A program made the position numbers and the translations under genes. From Alkanophaga liquidiphilum (GTDB lineage Archaea; Halobacteriota; Syntropharchaeia; Alkanophagales; B39-G2): a stretch of 36,554 bases of DNA. The first letter of the stretch is position 1. The number at the start of each line of letters is the position of its first letter. This document shows, one piece after another, positions 22,417 through 34,378 of this stretch. The stretch spans positions 1-36,554 of the forward strand of contig JAPHEF010000019.1 of NCBI GenBank assembly GCA_029259535.1. Direction: 5' to 3'. Under the pieces are notes generated by a model. That model saw nothing but the letters and a program-made list of their open reading frames with translations, had not been told where the DNA came from and made no database searches.

Positions 22417-23100
22417 ATGGCATGTAAAATTCAATGGCTGGGGCATGCCGCCTTCAGGATAACGACCGCAAACACCACGATTTTCATAGACCCGTGGCTT
22501 GAGGACAATCCGACGAGCGCCCTGCGTTTGGACGAGGTCGAGCGTGCTGACCTGATTCTCGTGACGCACGACCACTTCGACCATGCGGCGGACGCCGTGC
22601 GGCTTGCAGCGAAAACCGGCGCCAAGCTTGTGGCGCAACCTGAAACCGTGGAAAGAATGCGAAGCGAAGAGGGGCTAAAAGGCGAGCAAGCGGTCGCCAT
22701 GAACATCGGCGGCACTTTCAAGCATCCAGAGGTCGCAGTCACGATGGTTCAAGCGTTCCACAGCTCCACTACGGGCGCTCCTTGCGGCTTCATCGTGAAG
22801 ACAGCGCACGGCACGATTTACCACGCCGGCGACACGGGAATTTTCGAAAGCATGCGGCTGCTCGCCGAGATTTACGGGATTGACGTCGCTCTTCTGCCCA
22901 TTGGCGGGCACTATGTCATGGACCCGACGCAGGCGGCACACGCCCTTCGCCTCTTGCGTCCGAAGGTTGCCATCCCCATGCACTACAAAACCTTCCCTGT
23001 GCTCGTGCAGAGCGCCGACGACTTCGTCACGCTCGCAAAAGAACACGCCCCCGAAACCAAGGTCGTCGTCCTAAATCCCGGCGACGCTTACGAGCTTTGA
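22417..23100 (+). CDS. UPF0173 family metal-dependent hydrolase (metallo-beta-lactamase fold)
   Basis: 227 aa. It opens with KIQWLGHAAFRITTANTTIF and FIDPWLEDNPTS, the UPF0173 signature. The metal-binding motif THDHFDHAAD is near residues 50-59. Further ligands are in FHSSTTGAPCGFIV, IYHAGDTGIFESM (Asp) and PMHYKTFP (His) near residue 190. All canonical ligands are present. Reported relatives act as lactonases or hydrolases, but the substrate in archaea is unknown. It starts with GGGGAGAATAAATGG, a good ribosome binding site, and is followed after 15 bases by srp19. Confidence 0.93.
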   Translation: MACKIQWLGHAAFRITTANTTIFIDPWLEDNPTSALRLDEVERADLILVTHDHFDHAADAVRLAAKTGAKLVAQPETVERMRSEEGLKGEQAVAMNIGGTFKHPEVAVTMVQAFHSSTTGAPCGFIVKTAHGTIYHAGDTGIFESMRLLAEIYGIDVALLPIGGHYVMDPTQAAHALRLLRPKVAIPMHYKTFPVLVQSADDFVTLAKEHAPETKVVVLNPGDAYEL

Positions 23101-23115
23101 CATTGACGTAGTAAG

Positions 23116-23475
23116 ATGGTGGCGAAAGCTGCGGATGGGAAAATAGTAATCTGGCCGGCATATTTAGATGCCTCAAAGCCCAAGAGCAGAGGTAGGAAAA
23201 TCGCAAGGGCGAAAGCCGTGAAGTCGCCCAAGCTCTTGGAAATCGCAGAGGCGGCAAGAAGGCTCGGGCTTAACCCTGTTCTCGATGAGGAGAAGGCATA
23301 CCCAAGCTCGTGGTGGGAATTCAGCGGCAGAGTCCTCGTGGACAAGAGGGGTAGTAAAACAGAGCTGCTAAGACAGCTCGCCGAGCTTATAAAGGAAGCA
23401 AGAGAGAAAAGAGCAGCACAGGTGAAGAAGGCGACAAAGACAAAAGCAAAGGAGAGAGCTAAAAAGAAAAAATAG
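23116..23475 (+). CDS. srp19: Signal recognition particle 19 kDa protein
   Basis: 119 aa. Binds SRP RNA helices 6 and 8 and prepares it for SRP54. The motif IVIWPAYLDASKPKSRGRKI at about residues 10-29 and VKSPKLLEIAEAARRLGLNP are family signatures, with WWEFSGRVLVDKRGSKTELL following. A lysine-rich C-terminal tail (residues 100-119) is common in archaea. The spacing suggests co-transcription with the UPF0173 gene upstream and the PHP gene downstream. Confidence 0.95.
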   Translation: MVAKAADGKIVIWPAYLDASKPKSRGRKIARAKAVKSPKLLEIAEAARRLGLNPVLDEEKAYPSSWWEFSGRVLVDKRGSKTELLRQLAELIKEAREKRAAQVKKATKTKAKERAKKKK

Positions 23476-23479
23476 AGAG

Positions 23480-24127
23480 ATGGTTTACGATTTCCACACG
23501 CACTCCGTGCTCAGCGACGGCGAGCTCATTCCGAGTGAGCTTGTGCGTCGGGCGTTCGTGAACGGCTACAAAGCGGTCGCAATCACCGACCACGTGGACT
23601 TTTCGAATTTAGAGGCTGTGCTCTCGGCGTTGCGGAAGTTTGCAGAGCATGCCCCCGAAAACGTCTTCGTCGGCGTGGAAATCACGCATGTTCCGCCTGC
23701 GAAGATTGAGAAGCTCGTGCTCGCTGCTAAGCGGCTCGGCGCCGAAATCGTCGTAGTCCACGGGGAGACGCTGACGGAACCCGTCTATGAGGGCACGAAC
23801 GCCGCCGCCGTCAGGCTTCCTGAAATAGATATCTTAGCGCATCCGGGACTTCTCAGCGTCGAAGATGCAGAAATTGCGGCGGAAAACGATGTTTTTATAG
23901 AGATAACTTCGAGGCGGGGGCACTGCTTAGCTAACGGGCACGTCGCCCGTGTCTCCAAAGAGACGGGCGCCGAGCTTCTTCTGAACACGGATGCGCACGC
24001 CCCAAGCGACCTCATCAACGACGAGCTTGCTACAAAGATAGTGAGAGGTGCGGGGCTCAGCGAGCGTGATGCTGCGAAGGTTCTTAAAGAGAATCCAAAG
24101 ACGCTCATCAGGAGAATAGTGAAATGA
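23480..24127 (+). CDS. PHP domain phosphoesterase-like protein
   Basis: 215 aa. The metal ligands of the PHP fold are all visible: DFHTHSVLSDGE (residues 4-15), ITDHVDF (about 36-42), VEITHVP, VVVHGE, ILAHPGLL (about 114-121) and NTDAHAP (about 171-177). Relatives include histidinol phosphatase and trinuclear-metal phosphoesterases; the substrate is not predictable. It overlaps the next gene by four bases (ATGA), so it is translationally coupled to the phosphomevalonate dehydratase small subunit. That coupling is worth noting because the substrate could be a phosphorylated metabolite, though this is a guess. Confidence 0.88.
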   Translation: MVYDFHTHSVLSDGELIPSELVRRAFVNGYKAVAITDHVDFSNLEAVLSALRKFAEHAPENVFVGVEITHVPPAKIEKLVLAAKRLGAEIVVVHGETLTEPVYEGTNAAAVRLPEIDILAHPGLLSVEDAEIAAENDVFIEITSRRGHCLANGHVARVSKETGAELLLNTDAHAPSDLINDELATKIVRGAGLSERDAAKVLKENPKTLIRRIVK

Positions 24128-24519
24128 GGATTAAGGGCAGGGCCATCTCAAAGGGCATCGCCAGCGGCGAGGCTCTCGTCACTGACGAGCGTATCTCGTT
24201 CCTCGGCGGCGTGGACCCTAAAAGCGGTGTCGTAATCGATAAGGAGCATCCTATCTTCGGCGAATGCGTGCGAGGTAAAGTCCTCGTCTTTCCGGGCGGT
24301 AAGGGCTCGACCGTCGGCTCCTACGTGCTGTATTTAATGAAAAAGTATGGAACGGCGCCGAAAGCTATGGTGAACGTCAGGAGTGATGTAATTGTGGCGG
24401 TCGGCGCCATCATCGCCGAAATCCCGCTTGTAGACTCGCTTGAGAAGGACCCGCTCAAAATAAGAACCGGGCAAACGGTGCTCGTCAACGGCACCGAAGG
24501 TTATATAGAGCTCAGCTAA
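24124..24519 (+). CDS. Phosphomevalonate dehydratase small subunit (aconitase X swivel, DUF126)
   Basis: 131 aa. MRIKGRAISKGIASGEALVT at residues 1-20 and GKVLVFPGGKGSTVGSYVLY at residues 59-78 are the DUF126/AcnX small-subunit signatures. In archaea this subunit with the large AcnX subunit dehydrates 5-phosphomevalonate to trans-anhydromevalonate phosphate in the archaeal mevalonate pathway. The conserved serine is in KGSTVGS. The large subunit is not in this window, so the subunits are encoded apart. The start overlaps the PHP gene stop; the last 8 bases overlap the convergent COG2426 gene. Confidence 0.9.
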   Translation: MRIKGRAISKGIASGEALVTDERISFLGGVDPKSGVVIDKEHPIFGECVRGKVLVFPGGKGSTVGSYVLYLMKKYGTAPKAMVNVRSDVIVAVGAIIAEIPLVDSLEKDPLKIRTGQTVLVNGTEGYIELS

Positions 24520-25123
24520 AAAAATGTAACACCCCGACGGCGGCGAGAGTTATGAGACCGGAGCGGAGACCCGAGCCGATGACGACGGCGAGCCAGACAC
24601 GAAGCGGCGACATGCCGAGGATGCGCCCGGCGATGGAGCCTGTGATCGCGCCCGTCCCATATAGAGGAATCATGATGAAAAGCGTGAGTCCGACGAAGCC
24701 AAGCCGCCGTATCCATGCGTATTTTTCCATAAGCTCCTTGCCCCTCTCCTCAGTTTTCCGCAGCAGTTTGCCGACGCCTGGAACTTTTTCAGCGTAACTG
24801 ATGTTCCACACGAGGAAGAGGGCAGTGGTGGCGTCTACGAAAAGGATGAAGGCGAATAATGAGGCGGGGTGCAGCCCCATGCCCAAGCCGGCGGGTATGC
24901 CTATTTCCATGCCGAGGGGATTAAAGAAATAGATGAGGAAGACCGCCGCATATTTCGCTTGTATCTCGGGCGCAAAGAAACTTTTTATAACAAGGATTGC
25001 CCCGCCTGCAAGCAAGAACGGGATTACAAGTTTCAGAAGTGGTATAAGTTTAGCATTCACGAGAAGCGTCTTCGCATACAACTTCTCGCAGCACCTTCGA
25101 ACTCTTTCGAATTCCAAACTCAT
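24512..25123 (-). CDS. COG2426-type integral membrane protein (putative small multidrug export)
   Basis: 203 aa with about five hydrophobic segments: LLKLVIPFLLAGGAILVI (20-37), YAAVFLIYFFNPLGMEIGIP (49-68), ASLFAFILFVDATTALFLVW (78-97), FVGLTLFIMIPLYGTGAITG (140-159) and a final segment near residues 175-200. The phrases PLGMEIGIPAGLGMGL and IPLYGTGAITGSIAGRILGM are typical of the family called small multidrug export protein, whose transport role is unproven. The start at 25123 (MSLEFERVRRCCEKL) is chosen because upstream sequence codes for rpoP in another frame; it overlaps nothing and follows rpoP by five bases. Same operon as rpl37Ae-rpoP. Confidence 0.8.
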   Translation of the reverse strand: MSLEFERVRRCCEKLYAKTLLVNAKLIPLLKLVIPFLLAGGAILVIKSFFAPEIQAKYAAVFLIYFFNPLGMEIGIPAGLGMGLHPASLFAFILFVDATTALFLVWNISYAEKVPGVGKLLRKTEERGKELMEKYAWIRRLGFVGLTLFIMIPLYGTGAITGSIAGRILGMSPLRVWLAVVIGSGLRSGLITLAAVGVLHFFS

Positions 25124-25128
25124 GCCGA

Positions 25129-25266
25129 CTACTCCGCTTTTACCTTTTTTATGAATGTCGGTCTTTCCTTGACCAGTATGCGGTAACCGCAATACGGACA
25201 CTTGACGCCCGGATATTCATAATTCACTTCTACTTTTCTGTGACATCTCGCACAATAATAGACCAT
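25129..25266 (-). CDS. rpoP: DNA-directed RNA polymerase subunit P (Rpo12)
   Basis: 45 aa, easily missed because it is short. Minus strand from the ATG at 25266: MVYYCARCHRKVEV, then PGVKCPYCGYRILVKERP. Two CxxC pairs (residues 5/8 and 23/26) form the zinc ribbon of Rpb12. The sequence ends VKAE. It sits 29 bases after rpl37Ae, the classical archaeal pairing, and five bases before the COG2426 gene. In many euryarchaea the next gene is the KEOPS subunit pcc1; here it is not. Confidence 0.95.
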   Translation of the reverse strand: MVYYCARCHRKVEVNYEYPGVKCPYCGYRILVKERPTFIKKVKAE

Positions 25267-25295
25267 GACACACACCCATCGAGACTGCAAACAGA

Positions 25296-25613
25296 CTATG
25301 CTTCTTCTTTCTCTTCCGGCATTACAGCGCTCTCGCCAGCCTCAGAAAGCCTTTTTATGGTCCTTGTGGCGATGACGCCGGCGGGAGTATGCGGGACGTA
25401 GGCGCCGCCGCTGAACACGAGGTCGCATTTCAAACATTTCCAGATGCCCGTGCCCACCCGCCTCACGGAGAGCCTGTCGCATCTTGGGCATCTGTGCCAC
25501 CGCCGCATTTGCTCCTCGATAGCGATGACACGCCGCCGAATCTTGAGCCCATATCTTGGGCCGAACCTGCCTGTGGATCTTGTCTTCCAGCCCTTTTTAT
25601 GCTTTTTCGCCAT
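25296..25613 (-). CDS. rpl37Ae: Large ribosomal subunit protein eL43 (L37Ae)
   Basis: 105 aa. MAKKHKKGWKTRSTGRFGPR then YGLKIRRRVIAIEEQM at residues 1-36 and the zinc ribbon CPRCDRLSVRRVG with WKCLKC (residues 42-62) identify eL43, a 50S protein. The C-terminal tail is acidic. The ATG has no ribosome binding site, and a TATA box lies 26 bases upstream, so the message is probably leaderless. First gene of rpl37Ae-rpoP-COG2426. Confidence 0.96.
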   Translation of the reverse strand: MAKKHKKGWKTRSTGRFGPRYGLKIRRRVIAIEEQMRRWHRCPRCDRLSVRRVGTGIWKCLKCDLVFSGGAYVPHTPAGVIATRTIKRLSEAGESAVMPEEKEEA

Positions 25614-25633
25614 GCTTATGGGTTAAGCATCGT

Positions 25634-25644
25634 CCATATATAAG
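25634..25644 (-). promoter_or_regulatory. TATA box for rpl37Ae-rpoP
   Basis: CTTATATATGG on the minus strand is centred 26 bases before the rpl37Ae ATG at 25613, which places transcription start at the start codon. Confidence 0.65.
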
Positions 25645-25854
25645 GGCTACGCCGCTGAAGGGCTAAGATAATTTGTCATCAATGTGGTCGGAAGCCATAG
25701 TTACTGGGCGAAGGGGACACACTTGTAGGTGTGGGGGAATTCGCCCCGCCCTTTCACCTCCTTTTTCTTATTTTCCACTACGACGTGTCCTAATAACACC
25801 ACCTCATCACATTGAAGTAAAATACGAACATCCTGCAGAACCTATTCCAGCATT

Positions 25855-26356
25855 CTAAAGCCCTCATCCACCTTAAACTTCCAAATTTTTTCTCTCTCTT
25901 CCTGAAATTAACAGCGAGCAGAAGAATATTTTAGCTCTCTGCTTGAAGGAGCTGAATACCGATTCAACCAAACTCCTCTCTCCAAGAGTTTCATGTCTGA
26001 ATCTGACGCCTAAACGCTGCAAGGCATCTCTATACCATGATCCTCTGTCCAAATCAGCTCCTCAACCTCGCATATCAACAGCAATTCGAGCTATTGCGAC
26101 CCTCTTCACTTCTTCTTTTCTTTCAGAGTCAAGAACATCCTTGAATCTGTCGGTCCAGTAATGTTGATTTACCAACATCTAAGAGTAAAGCGATTCTTCT
26201 AAGGCTTGATGAGAGGAGATACATTGCTATTGCTGTAAGTTTTATTTCTATGGACACTTTGTTCCTTTCAAAGATGTTAAATTCTTTCAGTAACTCAAGC
26301 AAGTTGTTTTCTACTATATCCGCCGTCACCATAAAAGAGGGGAGATAGTTGTTCAA
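25855..26356 (-). pseudogene. Decayed DDE transposase (second remnant)
   Basis: The minus strand reads, in more than one frame, LLKEFNIFERNKVSIEIKLT and AIAMYLLSSSLRRIALLLDV (26129-26356), then FKDVLDSERKEEVKRVAIAR, then WYRDALQRLGVRFRHETLGE and RSLVESVFSSFKQRAKIFF (about 25920-26060). The last block is the C-terminal motif of archaeal insertion-sequence transposases (HETxGERSLVESVFSSxKQRxKxFF). Stops and frameshifts interrupt it, so it is inactive. The 215 bases between rpl37Ae and this remnant hold only the rpl37Ae promoter. Element ends were not found. Confidence 0.65.
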
Positions 26357-26399
26357 TTATTTATGTTGTTTGATGCTTATTCGGACACGCCGGAGCCGC

Positions 26400-26660
26400 T
26401 CATCAATAATGTTATATGCGTTGAGGTCAACCTGAGCCTGCCGAGCAGGGATTTCTTCAGGCTCGTTATACCCTCAGCACGGCGACAACCCTAACTGAGA
26501 CTTATCGGAGGCTGACCGTGAAGTAAGAATAAGAAGTGTTGAAGATAAAAGATGAGGAAAATTACCAGTCCACACTGAAAGGAAGAAGCGAAAAACGATA
26601 GCAGTGGCAGGAACAGCTGTTAAAGCATATGAAAAAGGTGCGTATTTAGCCTAGCCGTCG
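26400..26660 (+). pseudogene. Transposase fragment on the plus strand
   Basis: A frame at about 26568-26654 reads VHTERKKRKTIAVAGTAVKA then YEKGAYLA and stops. It resembles the first-aspartate region of DDE transposases (RKTIAVDETxVKxxGKxxYL), with the catalytic Asp-Glu replaced by Ala-Gly, and is plainly dead. The preceding bases contain short coding-like pieces in other frames. It is opposite in strand to the 25855-26356 remnant and may come from a separate insertion. Confidence 0.4.
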
Positions 26661-26730
26661 ATGCGAGGGATGAATATTTCTAACGCGACGGTGAGCAGGG
26701 CAGTCCTTGGGTCGGAAATAAAACATAAAA

Positions 26731-26804
26731 AAGCCAAGGCCCGGATTCGAACCGGGGTAGAGGGGATCTGCAGTCCCCCGCGTAGCCACTCCGCCACCTT
26801 GGCT
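26731..26804 (-). tRNA. tRNA-Cys (anticodon GCA)
   Basis: 74 nt. Acceptor AGCCAAG/CTTGGCT with discriminator U, the conserved Cys identity base. Anticodon stem GGGGA/TCCCC around loop CTGCAGA, anticodon GCA. T arm CCCGG-TTCGAAT-CCGGG. It lies just after the 23S gene on the same strand, the position where euryarchaea usually have 5S then tRNA-Cys. A T-run (ggctttttac) marks the upstream side. Confidence 0.95.
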
Positions 26805-26854
26805 TTTTACCTTCACAAATGAAGCAGATGAAGCAGATAAAATAGGAAAAGAAT

Positions 26855-26890
26855 GGGTTTGCAGGTCGGACATTGCCTGGGCAGTAAGGG
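26855..26890 (-). other. 23S rRNA processing stem, 3' arm
   Basis: This sequence (gggtttgcaggtcgga to gcagtaaggg) is complementary, with few mismatches, to 29859-29895. The arms bracket the 23S gene and would pair in the primary transcript. In archaea such stems carry a bulge-helix-bulge cut by the tRNA splicing endonuclease. Confidence 0.8.
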
Positions 26891-29856
<2,966 letters not shown>

Positions 29857-29858
29857 TG

Positions 29859-29895
29859 CCCCTCACTGCCCAGCTGGCATCCGACCTACAAACCT
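29859..29895 (-). other. 23S rRNA processing stem, 5' arm
   Basis: Complementary partner of 26855-26890 (cctcactgcccagctggc to gacctacaaacct on the plus strand). Together they enclose the 23S gene. Confidence 0.8.
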
Positions 29896-29960
29896 ATGCA
29901 CGCCTCATCCTTTCGTCGGCAACTTCCCCAACAAGCGAAAGCTTGTTAGGTGCATCCAAA

Positions 29961-30033
29961 TGGACTCGCTGGGATTCGAACCCAGGGCCTCCGCCTCGCA
30001 AAGGCGGCGCTCTGCCAACTGAGCTACGAGCCC
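29961..30033 (-). tRNA. tRNA-Ala (anticodon UGC) in the 16S-23S spacer
   Basis: 73 nt. Acceptor GGGCTCG/CGAGTCC contains the G3-U70 wobble pair that defines alanine tRNA, with discriminator A. Anticodon loop TTTGCGA, anticodon TGC. A tRNA-Ala in this spacer is the normal euryarchaeal arrangement. Confidence 0.97.
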
Positions 30034-30048
30034 TGCCCTGTGTGAACC

Positions 30049-30096
30049 CAGCTTGGCGGAAAGCATTGCCTGCCCTTTAGGCTCCGATCGAGGGAA
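30049..30096 (-). other. 16S rRNA processing stem, 3' arm
   Basis: The plus-strand sequence gcttggcggaaagcattgcc to ccgatcgaggga is imperfectly complementary to 31612-31654. The two arms enclose the 16S gene. Confidence 0.75.
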
Positions 30097-31590
<1,494 letters not shown>

Positions 31591-31611
31591 TTGAATTGGC
31601 GGGTCTACACC

Positions 31612-31654
31612 TCCCGATCGGATTTGCCTGAGCTGGCAATGCTTCCCAAGTCGG
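31612..31654 (-). other. 16S rRNA processing stem, 5' arm
   Basis: Plus-strand sequence tcccgatcggatttgcct to aatgcttcccaagtcgg pairs with 30049-30096 across the 16S gene. Confidence 0.75.
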
Positions 31655-31683
31655 ACATGAGTTTATTTTTATTACTCATGTCC
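31653..31683. repeat. Perfect 10-bp inverted repeat with A+T spacer in the rRNA leader
   Basis: GGACATGAGT (31653-31662) and ACTCATGTCC (31674-31683) are exact inverted repeats around an 11-base spacer of only A and T (TTATTTTTATT). It lies inside the transcribed leader, between the promoter and the 16S processing stem. It could be a leader hairpin, an operator or a second promoter with a TATA-like centre. Confidence 0.7.
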
Positions 31684-31780
31684 CCATTCATTGTATTGTA
31701 GTTAGAAGTGGCTCCTCATCTCTTGGGCTCCCCCGTGATCAGAGCCAACGCCGGAACTACAATCCCCTATTCTCTCAGGT

Positions 31781-31790
31781 CATATATAAA
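31781..31790 (-). promoter_or_regulatory. TATA box of the rRNA operon
   Basis: Minus-strand TTTATATATG, about 195 bases before the mature 16S 5' end. Transcription should start near 31760, giving a leader of roughly 170 bases. It is the best archaeal TATA box upstream of the operon. Confidence 0.6.
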
Positions 31791-31936
31791 CATTTTGGTA
31801 TCTTAAGCGGGACGGGGGGTGGGTTCTCGACAGCGTGAATCGCCCTCCACAAGACGTGAGTTCTTAGCACATGCCGAGTTCGCTACTCGCCGTGGCGGCG
31901 TGTGAAACTTGTAGAACGCTGCCGGGGCACCGTCCG

Positions 31937-32302
31937 TCATTCTCCCTCCGCCGGCACGTAAATCAGCCTGCCGTCCTTCGTCTTGCAGATTTTTCCTACT
32001 ACGGCGACGACTTCGGCTTGCACGGTCTCGTTCTGCAAGGGCAGTTTCTTGACTTCCTTGCCCTGCTTCACGATTACTTCCATATTTGGCTGCCCGGGGT
32101 TTTTGACGATGGTGACGTCGGCTTGCGTTAAGAGCTCGGGGATGCTCATGTAAAGTAGTAGCATGACTATTAGCCCGAGTGCAAACACCATCGCCACGTC
32201 AAAAAGGTTCGCAACGCCGCTCAGCGGATCCTCGTCCTCAGCATCCAGCCCCCTCAGCCGCATCCTCCCGCCACGCCTCATGAACCTCAGCCTTGCCATC
32301 AT
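31937..32302 (-). CDS. DUF2149 family membrane protein (ExbD-like)
   Basis: 121 aa. A basic N-terminus (MMARLRFMRRGGRMRLRGL) is followed by DEDPLSGVANLFDVAMVFAL, the DUF2149 signature, in which one transmembrane helix spans about residues 34-53. The C-terminal 65 residues would lie outside the membrane (IVKNPGQPNMEVIVKQGKEV). The fold resembles ExbD/TolR, which couples ion flow to work with an ExbB/MotA-like partner. In methanogens and relatives it is often found next to such a partner and cobalt-transport or CobN genes; neither is present here. An ATG at 32299 could be the start instead. Confidence 0.75.
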   Translation of the reverse strand: MMARLRFMRRGGRMRLRGLDAEDEDPLSGVANLFDVAMVFALGLIVMLLLYMSIPELLTQADVTIVKNPGQPNMEVIVKQGKEVKKLPLQNETVQAEVVAVVGKICKTKDGRLIYVPAEGE

Positions 32303-32438
32303 TCCCCACTCCCAAATAATATTTCACTAATGTAAGCACGGCGTTTATATCCTTCCCACACCAGCGGCGCCGCCGACGAGAGGCGTCCGACGACGGTCGT
32401 GCCAAACGCTATTAAATGACACTATCATGAAAGTTGTA

Positions 32439-33767
32439 TTAACGAGTCGTGCTTTCAATTTGCACAGGGCTTTCCAACCACTTCCTCAATATTTCATCTG
32501 ATTCCCTGGTCGCCGCAGCCCAACATACCTTCACATGGAGGCATGGTAAGCCGGCTTTCAAGCTGTCCACGAAGGACAGCCCCCGGCTACCAGGGATCGC
32601 CGAGTAGCCCCCTTTGAGGTCATCGCCGCCCAGAACCTGCCCTGAGCGGGGGCAGTTAGCCCGCTTCCTCCTTTTCGCCCTTCCCCTCAGGCTCCCATCG
32701 CCCTCATCTGGAGAGACTCCGGAGAGGAGCGTCATAAGCTCCTTAAAGTAATCAGAGCTTATGACTTTGATGCCGAAGGCTATCGCCGCGCACTTGTGAA
32801 CATCCAAGCCCACGAGGGGGGAAAGTTTCTTTCCAACCTTCGTGGCATTCTTTTCAGATTTCTCAACGACCTTTATTCCCCTTCTCTCCAACTTCTTAAG
32901 AGCTTGCCTGAGCTTGTGCTGAGGCATGTTCTTCACTTCACGGTTCGCCTTCTTGCTCTGAGACTTGAAGTCGCCCGTGTTCAGCTTTCCGACGACGACA
33001 TCCGCATCGTAATGCGACGCGATGTTCCCTATCTTATCAACCGCCTCGTGAATCCTGTACTCCCTCTTTCCCTTCCTCACGGTCTCGTGGACTTCCACTC
33101 TTCCCACGGAAACGCCTTCAAAGCTTTCCTTTTCCATCACGGCAAAATCGAGGTGTCCCGCGTTCACGTCCAGAGCCACCACCCGTTTCCCTTCCATCGG
33201 TTCTGTCGGAACTTCCACGGTTATGCGGACATCGTAGCCTTCGTCATTGTCCCTCCGCTTTATCACGACGGTGTGTGTGGGGGGGCGGAGCCGTCGAGAA
33301 GATGACCGTACTTCTTCAGATACTTCTCAGGGATATAGACTTTCGGCTGTATCCACCTTCTGTCCTCGCCGGTGTTGATGCGAAGCTCCATCCTTTCCAA
33401 GTCGAGCCGCATGTTGAGGTTGCCGCCTTTAGATTTGTCTCCGCGGGATATAACGATGGAGTTCCTCCTCCTGCGGTATTCTTCCTTCGAAATCTTCCCC
33501 TTCTCCCTCAATCTTTGATTCTTAAGCCCCCAAAGGTGACGTGAGGCGGGAGGTCTTTTACAGAGTGGTAAGCATCCTTCACATATCTTGAATTCAAATT
33601 TATTCCTTCATGCAGGATTTTTCAATCTCCGCCTTCGTGTATCCTTTTTGTTTTAATGAGTAAGCTCTTCTGCAGGCTCTTCCAAACTTGAACAGTAATT
33701 TCTCTAACTTGCTTCTATCTTCCTCCGATATACTGCACACATATCCGGGAATCGTCACCTTAACCAC
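32439..33767 (-). pseudogene. tnpB: Frameshifted TnpB (IS200/IS605 OrfB) gene
   Basis: Four minus-strand pieces in successive frames form one TnpB-like protein of about 440 residues. (1) GTG 33767 onward: VVKVTIPGYVCSISEEDRSK to EKSCMKE (about 33603). (2) INLNSRYVKDAYHSVKDLPP then HVTFGGLRIKD (to about 33508). (3) LREKGKISKEEYRRRRNSIV to LLDGSAPP (to about 33275). (4) VVIKRRDNDEGYDVRITVEV to the stop at 32439. RuvC-I is in VVALDVNAGHLDFAV and RuvC-III in LVGLDVHKCAAIAFG. At the usual RuvC-II glutamate the sequence is VVVGKLNTGD, and the zinc finger between RuvC-II and III is absent. TnpB normally cuts DNA guided by omega RNA. The last frameshift sits in a C7(CA)n tract. No terminal hairpin was found beside it. 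A 110-residue tail follows RuvC-III. Confidence 0.75.
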
Positions 33768-33928
33768 GTCTCATCCTTTATCGTCTGAACTATCCTCTTC
33801 GCACCCCTTTTGCCGTAGATACGCCCCGAAAACGAGGTTACTATTCCTATCAGGTCTCTAACAAGCTCCTCCGTTATTTTTATTCTACTTTTTGAAAAAT
33901 CCCGCCACATCTTAAATATCTCTTCCAT
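33755..33928 (-). CDS. Small unrecognised protein overlapping the tnpB start
   Basis: 57 aa from ATG 33928: MEEIFKMWRDFSKSRIKITE and onward to IVQTIKDETWLR. A strong site GGGAGGGGGTGG precedes the ATG. The stop lies 13 bases inside the tnpB GTG start, so the two would be translationally coupled. The protein is basic and helical, with the phrase SGRIYGKRGAKRIVQTIKDE. I do not recognise the family. It could be part of the mobile element or a small antitoxin-like protein. It is too short to be certain. Confidence 0.45.
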   Translation of the reverse strand: MEEIFKMWRDFSKSRIKITEELVRDLIGIVTSFSGRIYGKRGAKRIVQTIKDETWLR

Positions 33929-33999
33929 TTTCCACCCCCTCCCAGCTCTAAAGCTTTAATATCTCGTCTTCGTTTTCGCCTTGTTATACTGGTTTGCCA

Positions 34000-34270
34000 C
34001 CGAGCTTAAAATAACTTTTTGGGCTCTTTCTTTAATCTCTCAATATCATTCTTAACAGCTAAACTTCGCTTATCTGCGAGCTTTCTTAGCTTCTTCTTCA
34101 CATATAATTCTTGCTCCTATTTTTCTGTCCCACAGAGACTTCTTGATGTTGCACAATATTCCATTCCTTATCCTTAGCACCCTAAATCCATTCCAAGCCG
34201 TTCTCGACCGGGCGTAAGGAGCTTTTTTAATAAATTTGAATTCCCAGACTCGTTTTCGACTCGGCAAGTC
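34000..34270 (-). pseudogene. Decayed or unrecognised coding remnant
   Basis: A minus-strand frame (34070-34267) reads VWEFKFIKKAPYARSRTAWN then VLRIRNGILCNIKKSLWD and ends in EEEAKKARR. Just after, in another frame, ADKRSLAVKNDIERLKKEPK continues to a stop near 34005. The two could be halves of one small basic protein split by a frameshift. No family is recognised. The surrounding 33929-34378 has no other gene. Confidence 0.25.
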
Positions 34271-34378
34271 CGTATATCATCGGAGCAAGTCTTAAAAGGC
34301 TCGCCTGCTCCCTTTAACGTCGGCGTTAGAAACCACCACGAGCCTTGATTTTATAATAAGGGAGTCTATAGACTCGTT

